Shown here: piece after piece, positions 1 to 6,454 of the stretch
Position numbering within the stretch: position 1 is the stretch's first letter
Layout: each line of letters starts with the position of its first letter
From: Acidobacteriaceae bacterium
GTDB taxonomy: Bacteria > Acidobacteriota > Terriglobia > Terriglobales > Acidobacteriaceae
Assembly (NCBI GenBank): GCA_025462805.1
Contig: JAOAPJ010000098.1
Span: 1 to 9,786 of the forward strand
Reading direction: 5' to 3'
Length of the DNA stretch: 9,786 nucleotides
Translations under genes and position numbers: made by a program
The notes under the pieces: generated by a model
What the model was told of the DNA's origin: nothing
The model's input: only the letters and a program-made list of their open reading frames with translations
The model's database searches: none

Positions 1-108
1 GCTGTTTTCCGAGACGCCACAGACGTCAATCAGCCGCCGCAGCCGTTCGGACCGAAATCTTTGGAAGAATGGCTTATAGATGTCGCCGTACAGTTTCCGC
101 AGGTTCAC
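1..108 (-). CDS. Partial CDS (N-terminus), possible SAM-dependent methyltransferase
   Basis: The window edge cuts this gene after 36 codons. It opens with GTG at 108-106, preceded by AAGGAG (119-124 on the plus strand as CTCCTT) at 10 nt spacing. The peptide begins MNLRKLYGDIYKPFF and continues with a basic stretch, RFRSERLRRLIDV. This resembles the N-terminal helix that precedes the SAM-binding Rossmann motif in many class I methyltransferases found in polysaccharide clusters; the glycine-rich SAM motif itself would lie beyond the edge. It follows the xylanase stop by 30 bp in the same direction. About 72% of codons end in G or C, against about 56% for the competing plus-strand frame over the same bases. 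That it is a coding start is moderately well supported. The methyltransferase label is inference from a short stretch and could be wrong. Confidence 0.5.
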   Translation of the reverse strand, partial: MNLRKLYGDIYKPFFQRFRSERLRRLIDVCGVSENS

Positions 109-118
109 TGAATGTAGG

Positions 119-124
119 CTCCTT
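119..124 (-). promoter_or_regulatory. Shine-Dalgarno site of the left-edge partial gene
   Basis: AAGGAG on the minus strand, 10 nt before a GTG codon at 108. It sits inside the 30-bp gap after the xylanase stop and is the main reason for calling a gene start at the left edge. Confidence 0.5.
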
Positions 125-138
125 CCAACCGAAAGCAG

Positions 139-1278
139 CTAGCTCCGCCGAGGTGCGTTCGCAAAGGCTGTGGCCATTGCCTGCCACGCGCGCGTCGGCC
201 GCAGATCCTCATCATATGGCAATGGATGAACCCGCTTGCCATCGGCCCGCGGAGCGTAGTCTGCGAGCCATGTATAGCGCGCACTCAGGCCCCACGTCGC
301 GACTGAAACGACTGCCCTCTCCTGCAAGACTACGGACAAATATCGCTCAAGTTCACGCGCAATGGCGGCATCGCGATCGGCCGCCTGAGTCTCCGTTCCC
401 TTCTCCATGACATCGAGTTCGGAGACGACGATCTTTAAACCCAGATCGGCCACAGCTCGTAAGAAGTCTCTCAGCTTGCCAGCGTTGAAAGGGGCTCCGC
501 CCGTACGCAGGTGCGATTGAATCCCCAAGGCGCCGATCGGAACCTTCTCCCCGATCCACCGCTTCAGCAGCCGGAGCAGACTAGGGCGCCTGTAGTTATC
601 TTCATCAACATCGTACTCAAGATGATTGTCGTTGTAGACAAGCAATGCGGCTGGATCTGCCTCTGCTGCTGTCAGGAAGGCCGTCTCAATGTACTTCGGT
701 CCGATGATGCGGAGGAATGGCGTATCTTTCAACTCTGCCTGCTCCTCTTTAAAGGCTATCGCCTCATTCACCACAGCCCATGAGTATGCGCGTCCCTGAT
801 AATGGCTGACGGTCTGTCTGATGTGGTTCACCATAACGGTCTGACCGGCCTGCTGACTAAGATTGTTGAACCAGGCGGGGAGTCCCTGATGCCATACGAG
901 AGTGCCGCCACCGAACTTCATCTTGTGGCTCTGGGCAAAGTTGAACATCCAGTCCCCTGACCGGAAGTTGAACTCCCCCTGGCGGGGCTCCACGTATTTC
1001 CAATTCAAAGCGTTTTCCGGCACCAGGAGATCGCACTGCTGAGCCACCAGACTGGCAAACTGCGGATCCTTCGACAGCGCATCCTGCGTCGTCGCACAAC
1101 CGTAGTGCAGCCCCTTCTGGGCGGCAAGATCGCGCAGGGTCTGCTCGGCAGCGAGCGCGACATTTTCGGCGGCTCGTACTGTGGCTGACGCTGCTTCTGC
1201 CAGCGCTGTCGAGCCGAGGAGAGAAAGGAACCGGCGCCTGCTACTTGACCCATTCATATGTACTCGAGCTTGCGACAT
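139..1278 (-). CDS. Endo-1,4-beta-xylanase, glycoside hydrolase family 10, Tat-exported
   Basis: Predicted retaining hydrolase cleaving internal beta-1,4-xylosidic bonds, acting outside the cytoplasm. The 379-residue length fits a single-domain GH10 enzyme. Residues 13-18 (SRRRFL) match the twin-arginine motif and are followed by a short hydrophobic stretch. GH10 landmarks appear in order: VPENALNW (86-93), TLVWH (126-130), WAVVNEA (167-173) with acid/base E172, YNDN (215-218), GIQSH (252-256), SELDV (286-290) with nucleophile E287, and TWG (328-330). The family usually has Asp shortly after this WG; here it reads WGLSARYTW, with Ala. The ATG at 1278 is used; its Shine-Dalgarno is weak, since AGGAGG lies 14 nt away. 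A second ATG at 1257 would keep the Tat motif intact. The gene follows the phosphoesterase by 85 bp containing a strong hairpin, so it may be a separate or attenuated transcript. Family and catalytic residues are clear; xylan as the true substrate is inferred. Confidence 0.93.
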   Translation of the reverse strand: MSQARVHMNGSSSRRRFLSLLGSTALAEAASATVRAAENVALAAEQTLRDLAAQKGLHYGCATTQDALSKDPQFASLVAQQCDLLVPENALNWKYVEPRQGEFNFRSGDWMFNFAQSHKMKFGGGTLVWHQGLPAWFNNLSQQAGQTVMVNHIRQTVSHYQGRAYSWAVVNEAIAFKEEQAELKDTPFLRIIGPKYIETAFLTAAEADPAALLVYNDNHLEYDVDEDNYRRPSLLRLLKRWIGEKVPIGALGIQSHLRTGGAPFNAGKLRDFLRAVADLGLKIVVSELDVMEKGTETQAADRDAAIARELERYLSVVLQERAVVSVATWGLSARYTWLADYAPRADGKRVHPLPYDEDLRPTRAWQAMATAFANAPRRS

Positions 1279-1306
1279 ACCGTCTGCCGGGCCCTCCTCT
1301 TAAGAT

Positions 1307-1332
1307 CGGGGCGGCCCTTTTCGGCCGCCCCG
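1307..1332 (-). terminator. Strong GC-rich hairpin, possible terminator or processing stem
   Basis: A perfect 10-bp stem (1307-1316 pairs with 1323-1332) closes a 6-nt loop. It starts 31 nt after the stop of the phosphoesterase gene and lies 28 bp before the xylanase start. On the minus strand it is followed by ATCTTAAG, not a proper U-run, so it is a poor match to a classical intrinsic terminator. On the plus strand only three T follow. It could partly terminate, stabilise the 3' end of the phosphoesterase message, or be an RNase processing point. The hairpin is certain as sequence; its role is not. Confidence 0.6.
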
Positions 1333-1363
1333 TTTCGGGTTGTAACGCTCGTCCTAACTTAGC

Positions 1364-4300
1364 TCATTGACCGGGCGCCTTCTCGAGACTCAGGTTGCAA
1401 GCACCCGTGGTCGGCTGTGTCGCCAGCGCGGGCGGAGTCAGATAGGACGGAACTGTGAAGTCAAAGAACTCGCTCATGTCATCACTTGCGTCATCGCGGG
1501 CGGTGAGCGGTGGCAAGCTGAAGCGCGTCTCGATGAACTTGAGAATCGCTGTGTGATCGCGAACGATGTGGGAAACCAGATGTGGCTTCGTCCACGGCGA
1601 CACGACGGTGACAGGCACGCGCACTCCGCTCATATTGAAGAGACCGGATGCATCCTGACCGATCGTCAGCTTTGGCGGATACCCGTCCGGTGGAGTGATC
1701 GCGGCAGGTAGCACATGATCTGCCAGTCCGCCACCTTCGTCGTAGCTCAGGACGAACGCCGACGACGTCCACACCGGGCTCTTCATCAGCGCACTGATAA
1801 AGCCTCTGATTGTGGATGCGCCCTGTTGCACGCTTTCCGTAATCCCGTTCGTGGTTCCAGGATTCGGCTTGGGATGCTCGTCGAAGCCCCCTTCCTCGAT
1901 GAAGGCCACTTGCGGGAAGGTGCTTTCGTTATTCAGGTCAGTGGTGTAATTCGAGATAGGTACAAACTTACCTGGGTCCTTTTGATAAATGGACCACACT
2001 GGGATGTGCAGGGGGCTGGCGAATTGGTAGTAGTACTTCCAGGAGATTCCCGCTTGGTCCAGCAGGTCGAAGATGGTGTAGTTCGGAAATCCTCCGGAAG
2101 GAGGATGCGCAGTCGCCGTCCAGCCGAGCGAGGTCGCTCCATAGGTGTACATGCGGTTCGCATCCGTTGGCCCCAGGACCGAGGAGAACCAGCGATCGCT
2201 GGTGGCAAACTTGAACGCGAGATCGTAGTAATAGGGGAAGTCAGTGTAGTCGTAGTAGCCGATGGCGCGCGTGCCGTTCGGGTCATACGCGGATGTGCCT
2301 AGCGCATTCCCCGACTTGAGGAAGTTGTCCATCTTGCCGCCGTCATAGTCGTAGTGCTGGGAGTTCCAGCTCGGCTGGAGATTCTCGTGGCACTCAGTCT
2401 GGAAGTGGAAGGGAGTGATAGGCTGCCCGGCAATGTCCGGAAGCGCCTTGTTCGGATCGCGTTCATCCACGGCATTGTCGCTGATGCCGTTCATCTGCCG
2501 ATACTCGTTCATCTTGCTGAAGTAGTTATCGAACGCACGGTTTTCCTGGAATGTGTAGATGATGTGCTTCAGGCCGAGCATCGCGGCAGGCGGTGCGGCC
2601 GGCACGCGATAGGTGTAGGCATTCTGCAGCGATCCAAACTGTAAGCCCTGGTCAACCGTGACGCTAACAGTACCTGCTCCTTGTTGAGGGGCAAATACCT
2701 CAATTGCGTTCGCGTTGACGACCTGTACGTTCGAAGCGTTGAGGCTGCCGAACATCACAGTCGCCCCCGACCGGAAGCCCGTCCCGTAGACGGTACGCGT
2801 GGTCCCTCCCGCCGGCGCACCCCAGGCGGGCGAAACAGAGGTCACGATGGGCGGCGACAGGAAAGTGAAACCGTTGTGGTTGGCGGAAGATGTCTGCAGG
2901 AGCGCATCGTCGAACCTTGCCACCGTGGGGGAGCTGCCTCCTCCGATCTCGGCGTACAGCCTGACGAAGCTCTTTCCGGTCGGTACCGTATATGAGGTTT
3001 GCTGTGCGGTCCAGAGCGGATCGAACGCGCTGTAGGGCTGCGCCGAAACGTAGGATGGGTTGGCCTTGTTCGCATCGGTGATCTCTAATCCCCAACGGGC
3101 ATTGGCACTCCCGGACACACGGTATGCGTAACCGCCAAACGTGACGGTGTCCCCGGCGCTGACTGGGAAATACTGAGCATTTCCGCTCGAGTCGGAAGCG
3201 TAGGTGACGGGATGGCTCCCGGTTGCAGCGGTCACCTCCAGGTAATTCGTGCCCACGTGGGCATTTGGCGTCGTCGTACCCACGACCACGCTGCCGCCCG
3301 AGCCGCCAAGCTTCCAATATGTCAGGCCGGACTCGAATCCCTGGTTGTGCAGCCAGCTCGCCAGCGTAGCGCTCTGTCCGCCGGGGTTTGTCACCGTGAC
3401 ATCTACCGAGCCCGCGTGACTGGGCGGGGTGTTCGCCGTGATGGTTGCAGAGTTCACAACGGAAACATTGGTCGCTGAGATGCCTCCGAACGTCACGGTG
3501 GCGCCCGAAAGGAAGTTGCTCCCTGAGATCGTAATGGTATCGCCGCCGCTGTTCGCTCCCTGGGTTGCGGAGAGTGAAGTGATGGTCGGCGGCCCTTGCG
3601 GGGCTAAGTAGGTGTAGCTCCCATTGGGTGTGGTCCGCTGCAGGACGGCGTCGTCAAAACGATCCACCGCAGGACCCGTGGCCGAGGCAATCTCAAAGTA
3701 CATGCGGACGAATGCCATGCCGGCAGGCACAGTGTAGTTGGTGGTGCTGAACTGCGTCCAGGTTGACGCCGTAACGTTGTATGGGGCGGCAGAGACATAC
3801 GACTTGTTCGCTTTGTTTGCGTCCGAGAGTTCGATTCCCCAGCGCGCCTTACCATCGCCAGACACGTGGAAGCCGTACCCGCCGAACGAAAGCGCGTCGC
3901 CAGGATTCACCGGGAAGTATTGGGCCACGCCGCCGGAGGTGGCAGCGTAGACGACCGGATGATTGCCCGAGGCTTGCACGGTCAGCTCGGCATAATTGTT
4001 GCTCCCGTTGTGCCCGTTGGCGGGGTTCGTCTGAACGGTAAACGTGCCTCCGGAACCGGCGAGAACCCAGTTCGCCGTACCGGATTCAAATCCGGTATTG
4101 GTGAGCGGCTGAATGACGCCCAGGGTCGCGCTTTGGCCGTCTGGGTTGGTCACAGTGACGCCCACTGTGCCTGCGGGATTGGGCGGGGTGTTCGCGGTGA
4201 TGGTCGTGGAGTTCACAACGGAGACAGCGGTCGCCGCGGCCTTTCCAAACGTCACCGTCGCACCTGCAACGAAGTTGCTTCCCCCTAGTGTTACGGCGGT

Positions 4301-4459
4301 TCCGCCGCTTGTCGTGCCGGAATTGGGGCTAATCGATGCCAGCGTCGGTGCCGGATTGCTTTGGGCAGTTACAGCAAAGCATGAACCCAGGACGAAGCAG
4401 ATGCACGTGAACGCCTGCAGCAGCCGAGCGGCTGCCACCCTACCCTTTCGGTCCCTCAT
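1364..4459 (-). CDS. Secreted phosphoesterase (phospholipase C/AcpA family) with IPT/TIG and beta-sandwich repeats
   Basis: Predicted exported metal-dependent phosphoesterase of the Pfam phosphoesterase family, which holds bacterial phospholipases C and Francisella-type acid phosphatase AcpA; substrate is unknown. Residues 1-33 form a signal peptide (basic start, hydrophobic core, AVTAQS). Then come IPT/TIG 1 (about 36-118), a beta-sandwich module (119-276) with NTGFESG and DRFDDA, IPT 2 (289-369), a second beta-sandwich (370-525) with NQGFESG and ARFDDA, IPT 3 (536-619), and the catalytic domain (628-1015). The catalytic domain shows QENRAFDNYF (638-647), GPTDANR (763-769, T765 at the position of the family nucleophile), FDEHP (859-863), SYDEGGGLADHV (905-916), and HTAILKFIETRF (969-980). 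E639, N640, T765, D907 and E908 are the likely active-site residues by comparison with the family. Most family members are 400-700 residues; the extra length is the N-terminal modules, probably for carbohydrate or surface binding. The start is the ATG at 4459, with GGGGTG just upstream. Confidence 0.9.
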   Translation of the reverse strand: MRDRKGRVAAARLLQAFTCICFVLGSCFAVTAQSNPAPTLASISPNSGTTSGGTAVTLGGSNFVAGATVTFGKAAATAVSVVNSTTITANTPPNPAGTVGVTVTNPDGQSATLGVIQPLTNTGFESGTANWVLAGSGGTFTVQTNPANGHNGSNNYAELTVQASGNHPVVYAATSGGVAQYFPVNPGDALSFGGYGFHVSGDGKARWGIELSDANKANKSYVSAAPYNVTASTWTQFSTTNYTVPAGMAFVRMYFEIASATGPAVDRFDDAVLQRTTPNGSYTYLAPQGPPTITSLSATQGANSGGDTITISGSNFLSGATVTFGGISATNVSVVNSATITANTPPSHAGSVDVTVTNPGGQSATLASWLHNQGFESGLTYWKLGGSGGSVVVGTTTPNAHVGTNYLEVTAATGSHPVTYASDSSGNAQYFPVSAGDTVTFGGYAYRVSGSANARWGLEITDANKANPSYVSAQPYSAFDPLWTAQQTSYTVPTGKSFVRLYAEIGGGSSPTVARFDDALLQTSSANHNGFTFLSPPIVTSVSPAWGAPAGGTTRTVYGTGFRSGATVMFGSLNASNVQVVNANAIEVFAPQQGAGTVSVTVDQGLQFGSLQNAYTYRVPAAPPAAMLGLKHIIYTFQENRAFDNYFSKMNEYRQMNGISDNAVDERDPNKALPDIAGQPITPFHFQTECHENLQPSWNSQHYDYDGGKMDNFLKSGNALGTSAYDPNGTRAIGYYDYTDFPYYYDLAFKFATSDRWFSSVLGPTDANRMYTYGATSLGWTATAHPPSGGFPNYTIFDLLDQAGISWKYYYQFASPLHIPVWSIYQKDPGKFVPISNYTTDLNNESTFPQVAFIEEGGFDEHPKPNPGTTNGITESVQQGASTIRGFISALMKSPVWTSSAFVLSYDEGGGLADHVLPAAITPPDGYPPKLTIGQDASGLFNMSGVRVPVTVVSPWTKPHLVSHIVRDHTAILKFIETRFSLPPLTARDDASDDMSEFFDFTVPSYLTPPALATQPTTGACNLSLEKAPGQ
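2885..3595 (-). repeat. Second copy of the IPT plus beta-sandwich unit in the phosphoesterase
   Basis: Encodes residues 289-525. It is homologous to residues 36-276 at an offset of 253 residues (759 bp): both carry TITANTPP, VTVTNP, GQSATL, GFESG, AQYFPV, FGGY, ARWG, DANKAN, YVSA and RFDDA. At the DNA level 42 of 47 bases match between 3421-3467 and 4180-4226. This indicates an internal tandem duplication that has since diverged. Confidence 0.88.
3632..4354 (-). repeat. First copy of the IPT plus beta-sandwich unit in the phosphoesterase
   Basis: Encodes residues 36-276, one IPT/TIG immunoglobulin-like domain followed by a roughly 155-residue beta-rich module that resembles carbohydrate-binding jelly rolls (opening NTGFESGTANW, closing DRFDDAVLQ). 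The same pair recurs 759 bp further into the gene. A third IPT domain (residues 536-619, bases 2854-2603) without a beta-sandwich then leads into the enzyme domain. Confidence 0.88.
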
Positions 4460-4512
4460 ACTGCACCCCGAAATTCAGACGCCTTGCGTCTAAGTACCCA
4501 CAAGCACGGGCT

Positions 4513-4541
4513 AGCATAGAGGATTTACACGTGCATGCGAA
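4513..4541 (-). promoter_or_regulatory. Candidate sigma-70-like promoter of the phosphoesterase gene
   Basis: In the 113-bp gap after the glycosyltransferase operon, the minus strand has TTCGCA (4541-4536) and TATGCT (4518-4513) separated by 17 bp. Each hexamer matches consensus at four of six positions. Transcription would start near 4506, giving a leader of about 47 nt. I see no terminator hairpin after the operon stop at 4573, so read-through from the operon is also possible. Confidence 0.35.
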
Positions 4542-4572
4542 ACCGCGCAAAAGGTTTTTCTAAGGCTATTTC

Positions 4573-5376
4573 CTATTCAACCAGTAACCGACTTTTGATT
4601 TCTAAGGTCACCTTATACAGGATGAACCACGGTTCGACGAGATAGCGCTTCCACAGCCGGCGGGGCTCGGCCAGCAGACGGAACAGCCATTCAAAGCCGA
4701 TACGTCCTGCCCAGCGCGGAGGAGTAGGAATGGCGCCGGCGAAGTAATCCAGGGCCGCGCCGCCGTTCATGACGACATTGGCGGAGAGCTTCTCTGCATG
4801 CTCAACGATCCAGTGCTCCTGCCTGGGCATGCCCATTCCAGTGATCAGAAGATGTGGCTGCCAGGCCTCTATCTTCGAGAGCACCGTCTGAGCCTCCAAC
4901 GATCCCGGGGTCGCGTCAAAAAAACCGTGACACGTTCGTATCATTAATCCTGGATACTTGCGACGCAGAATCTCTGCACCTCGTTCCGCTACACCGGGAA
5001 GCGAGCCAAGATAGAAGACCCGCCATCCATTCTCGGCTGCTGCCTTCGCGATGTAATCCATCCAGTCGGCGTAGGTCACTCGGTGTTCGCGGCGTAACGG
5101 CATGCCCAGCAACCGGCCGCAACCAATGACCGCCATTCCATCCACATGGATGTGGTCTGCCAACTCATAAAACTGCCGCATCTTCGGGTCATGGTGGTAC
5201 TGGTAGATACTGTGCAGGTTATGGTTGCCGATGATGACGCGTCTGCGGTTCTCCACCGCGTCGGCGACGATGTTATCGAGTTGCGCCATGCTCAGGGCCT
5301 CAACTGCAACGCCCAGAACCTGGAATCGCGTGGAGACGGGTGGAGGAGCGACTGCCCGGAGCCCTTGTGTCCTCAC
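4573..5376 (-). CDS. WecG/TagA/CpsF family glycosyltransferase (GT26)
   Basis: Predicted to transfer an N-acetylhexosamine-type sugar (ManNAc, ManNAcA or similar) to a lipid-linked acceptor at the inner face of the membrane, in polysaccharide or teichoic-acid-type synthesis. The protein has 267 residues, close to the usual 240-270. Family landmarks: NHNLHS (51-56), HVDGM (77-81), RVTYADW (99-105, where many relatives have RVTGSD), FYLGSLPGVAE (121-131), YPGL (141-144), ITGMGMPRQEHWI (178-190), and the C-terminal FEWLFRLLAEPRRLWKRYL (228-246), which in relatives helps membrane contact. The GTG at 5376 is chosen because it forms a GTGA overlap with the stop of the preceding gene and has GAGGGGAGA 9 nt upstream. 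The frame stays open to a GTG at 5460, but that extension lies inside the upstream gene and lacks family similarity. It is the last gene of the operon. The exact sugar cannot be read from sequence. Confidence 0.9.
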   Translation of the reverse strand: MRTQGLRAVAPPPVSTRFQVLGVAVEALSMAQLDNIVADAVENRRRVIIGNHNLHSIYQYHHDPKMRQFYELADHIHVDGMAVIGCGRLLGMPLRREHRVTYADWMDYIAKAAAENGWRVFYLGSLPGVAERGAEILRRKYPGLMIRTCHGFFDATPGSLEAQTVLSKIEAWQPHLLITGMGMPRQEHWIVEHAEKLSANVVMNGGAALDYFAGAIPTPPRWAGRIGFEWLFRLLAEPRRLWKRYLVEPWFILYKVTLEIKSRLLVE

Positions 5377-6419
5377 AGGGAAGCGTCTCCCCTCGCCGGG
5401 CTCTCGTTCTCTGACGAAGAGGCCGCAGGGAAGGACCTTGAAACGGGGGCTCCAGGCCACAGCAACTGGCGATCGCGCAGGAACATCTGTGGGTTCTCTC
5501 CGTTGAAGACGACTTTGCGGTCGCGGACCTCATACAACGCCCGTTTCGCAAGTGCTGATGGAGATGCGATGGCGGCCCGTGCCAGATGCCTGAACGCCTT
5601 CCAGTACTCCCTCTGAGCGTAAGAAATGTTCGCCAGGCGCGTCTGAGCACGGAACTTGAGCTTCGGTCTATCGACAAGATCTTGCAGCTTTTGGTGCACC
5701 TGCTCGTAGGTCAAGGGCTGCCAACCATGCAAATGCGAGAGCAGAAGATACTGCACATAGAGTGCATTGATCGACTGCGATTCGAGATTCGAGGTAGAGA
5801 CACTCGCTAAGTTGTGGCGAAAGTAGGTAGCGACCTCCGAGATGTACTGGACGTCATATTGCAGAGCCATACGCCACCAGAGGTCGAGATCTTCGATATG
5901 CAGGTTGAAACGATATCCGCCCACCGCAACTACCTTGGCGACGTTCATTGTAACGGTAGGATGGCAGATAGCCGGCAGGTACCCTTCAGCAGTAATCTTC
6001 CTCAACACCTCCGGAGTCGCCCGAGTGGTCCGAAAGGCGCCTACACTCCTCCCATCCTGGTAGTACCGGGCCTCGAAATAAAACATAGCCGCGTTGGGAA
6101 ATCGCTCAATGGCGCGTTTGGTTATCGCCACTCGACCGGGCAGCGCGATATCGTCGGCGTCATGGCGCATCAGCCAGGGTGTGTCCACCTCCTCCAGCAT
6201 GCGATTCAGGGTGAAAGTCAGCCCACGATTTTGTTGCGTGACAACGCGAAGGCGCGAATCGCGGACGGAGAGGAGGTAATTCAGACCTGAGTCGGTCGAG
6301 CCATCATCGATAACAAGGATCTTGAAGTCCCTATCTGTCTGGGTCAGCAGACTCTCCAGGCTCTCCTCAAGGAAAGGCATTCCATTGTAGACAGGCAGGC
6401 CGATTGTCAGATTGGTCAT
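5373..6419 (-). CDS. Glycosyltransferase family 2
   Basis: Predicted GT-A fold inverting glycosyltransferase that uses a nucleotide sugar to extend a cell-surface glycan. The 348 residues begin MTNLTIGLPVYNG, the classic first strand. Other marks are VIDDGS (36-41) for nucleotide binding, RHDADD (85-90) as the DxD-type metal site, GGYR (167-170), and EDLDLWWR (176-183), the ED catalytic-base region. Residues from about 215 to 300 look alpha-helical and may bind the membrane or acceptor; no clear transmembrane segment is seen. The ATG at 6419 is chosen because GT2 similarity starts exactly there; the frame is open for 55 more codons upstream, but those overlap the previous gene and look like out-of-frame sequence. 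The Shine-Dalgarno (GACGGA, close to the ATG) is weak. It lies 35 bp after the preceding GT2 gene and overlaps the WecG-type gene by 4 bp. Confidence 0.92.
   Translation of the reverse strand: MTNLTIGLPVYNGMPFLEESLESLLTQTDRDFKILVIDDGSTDSGLNYLLSVRDSRLRVVTQQNRGLTFTLNRMLEEVDTPWLMRHDADDIALPGRVAITKRAIERFPNAAMFYFEARYYQDGRSVGAFRTTRATPEVLRKITAEGYLPAICHPTVTMNVAKVVAVGGYRFNLHIEDLDLWWRMALQYDVQYISEVATYFRHNLASVSTSNLESQSINALYVQYLLLSHLHGWQPLTYEQVHQKLQDLVDRPKLKFRAQTRLANISYAQREYWKAFRHLARAAIASPSALAKRALYEVRDRKVVFNGENPQMFLRDRQLLWPGAPVSRSFPAASSSENESPARGDASL
5386..5394 (-). promoter_or_regulatory. Shine-Dalgarno site deciding the WecG-type start
   Basis: GAGGGGAGA on the minus strand, 9 nt before the GTG at 5376. 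It lies in the last codons of the preceding glycosyltransferase. Together with the GTGA overlap it supports a coupled start and a 267-residue product. Confidence 0.65.
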
Positions 6420-6454
6420 CTGGTCCGTCAGGCATGAAGCCTGTGCAGAAGACC

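Noticed and set aside
1..111. Plus-strand open frame ending AVQFPQVH at a TGA (109-111)
   Set aside because: It is open only because it faces the better-supported minus-strand start; third-position GC is lower and no start or family is visible. It remains the alternative if the minus-strand call fails.
1715..2302. 195-codon plus-strand open frame
   Set aside because: It is antisense to the catalytic domain of the phosphoesterase, which has clear motifs; the plus-strand translation shows no domain. The same holds for the other long antisense frames over the glycosyltransferases.
4477..4491. Inverted repeat AGACGC-CTT-GCGTCT upstream of the phosphoesterase gene
   Set aside because: A 6-bp stem with a 3-nt loop in the leader; dyads of this size are expected by chance and there is no supporting second copy or T-run.
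5377..5460. N-terminal extension of the WecG-type protein from GTG at 5460
   Set aside because: It lies within the upstream glycosyltransferase gene and shows no family similarity, while GTG at 5376 has a strong Shine-Dalgarno and a GTGA overlap.
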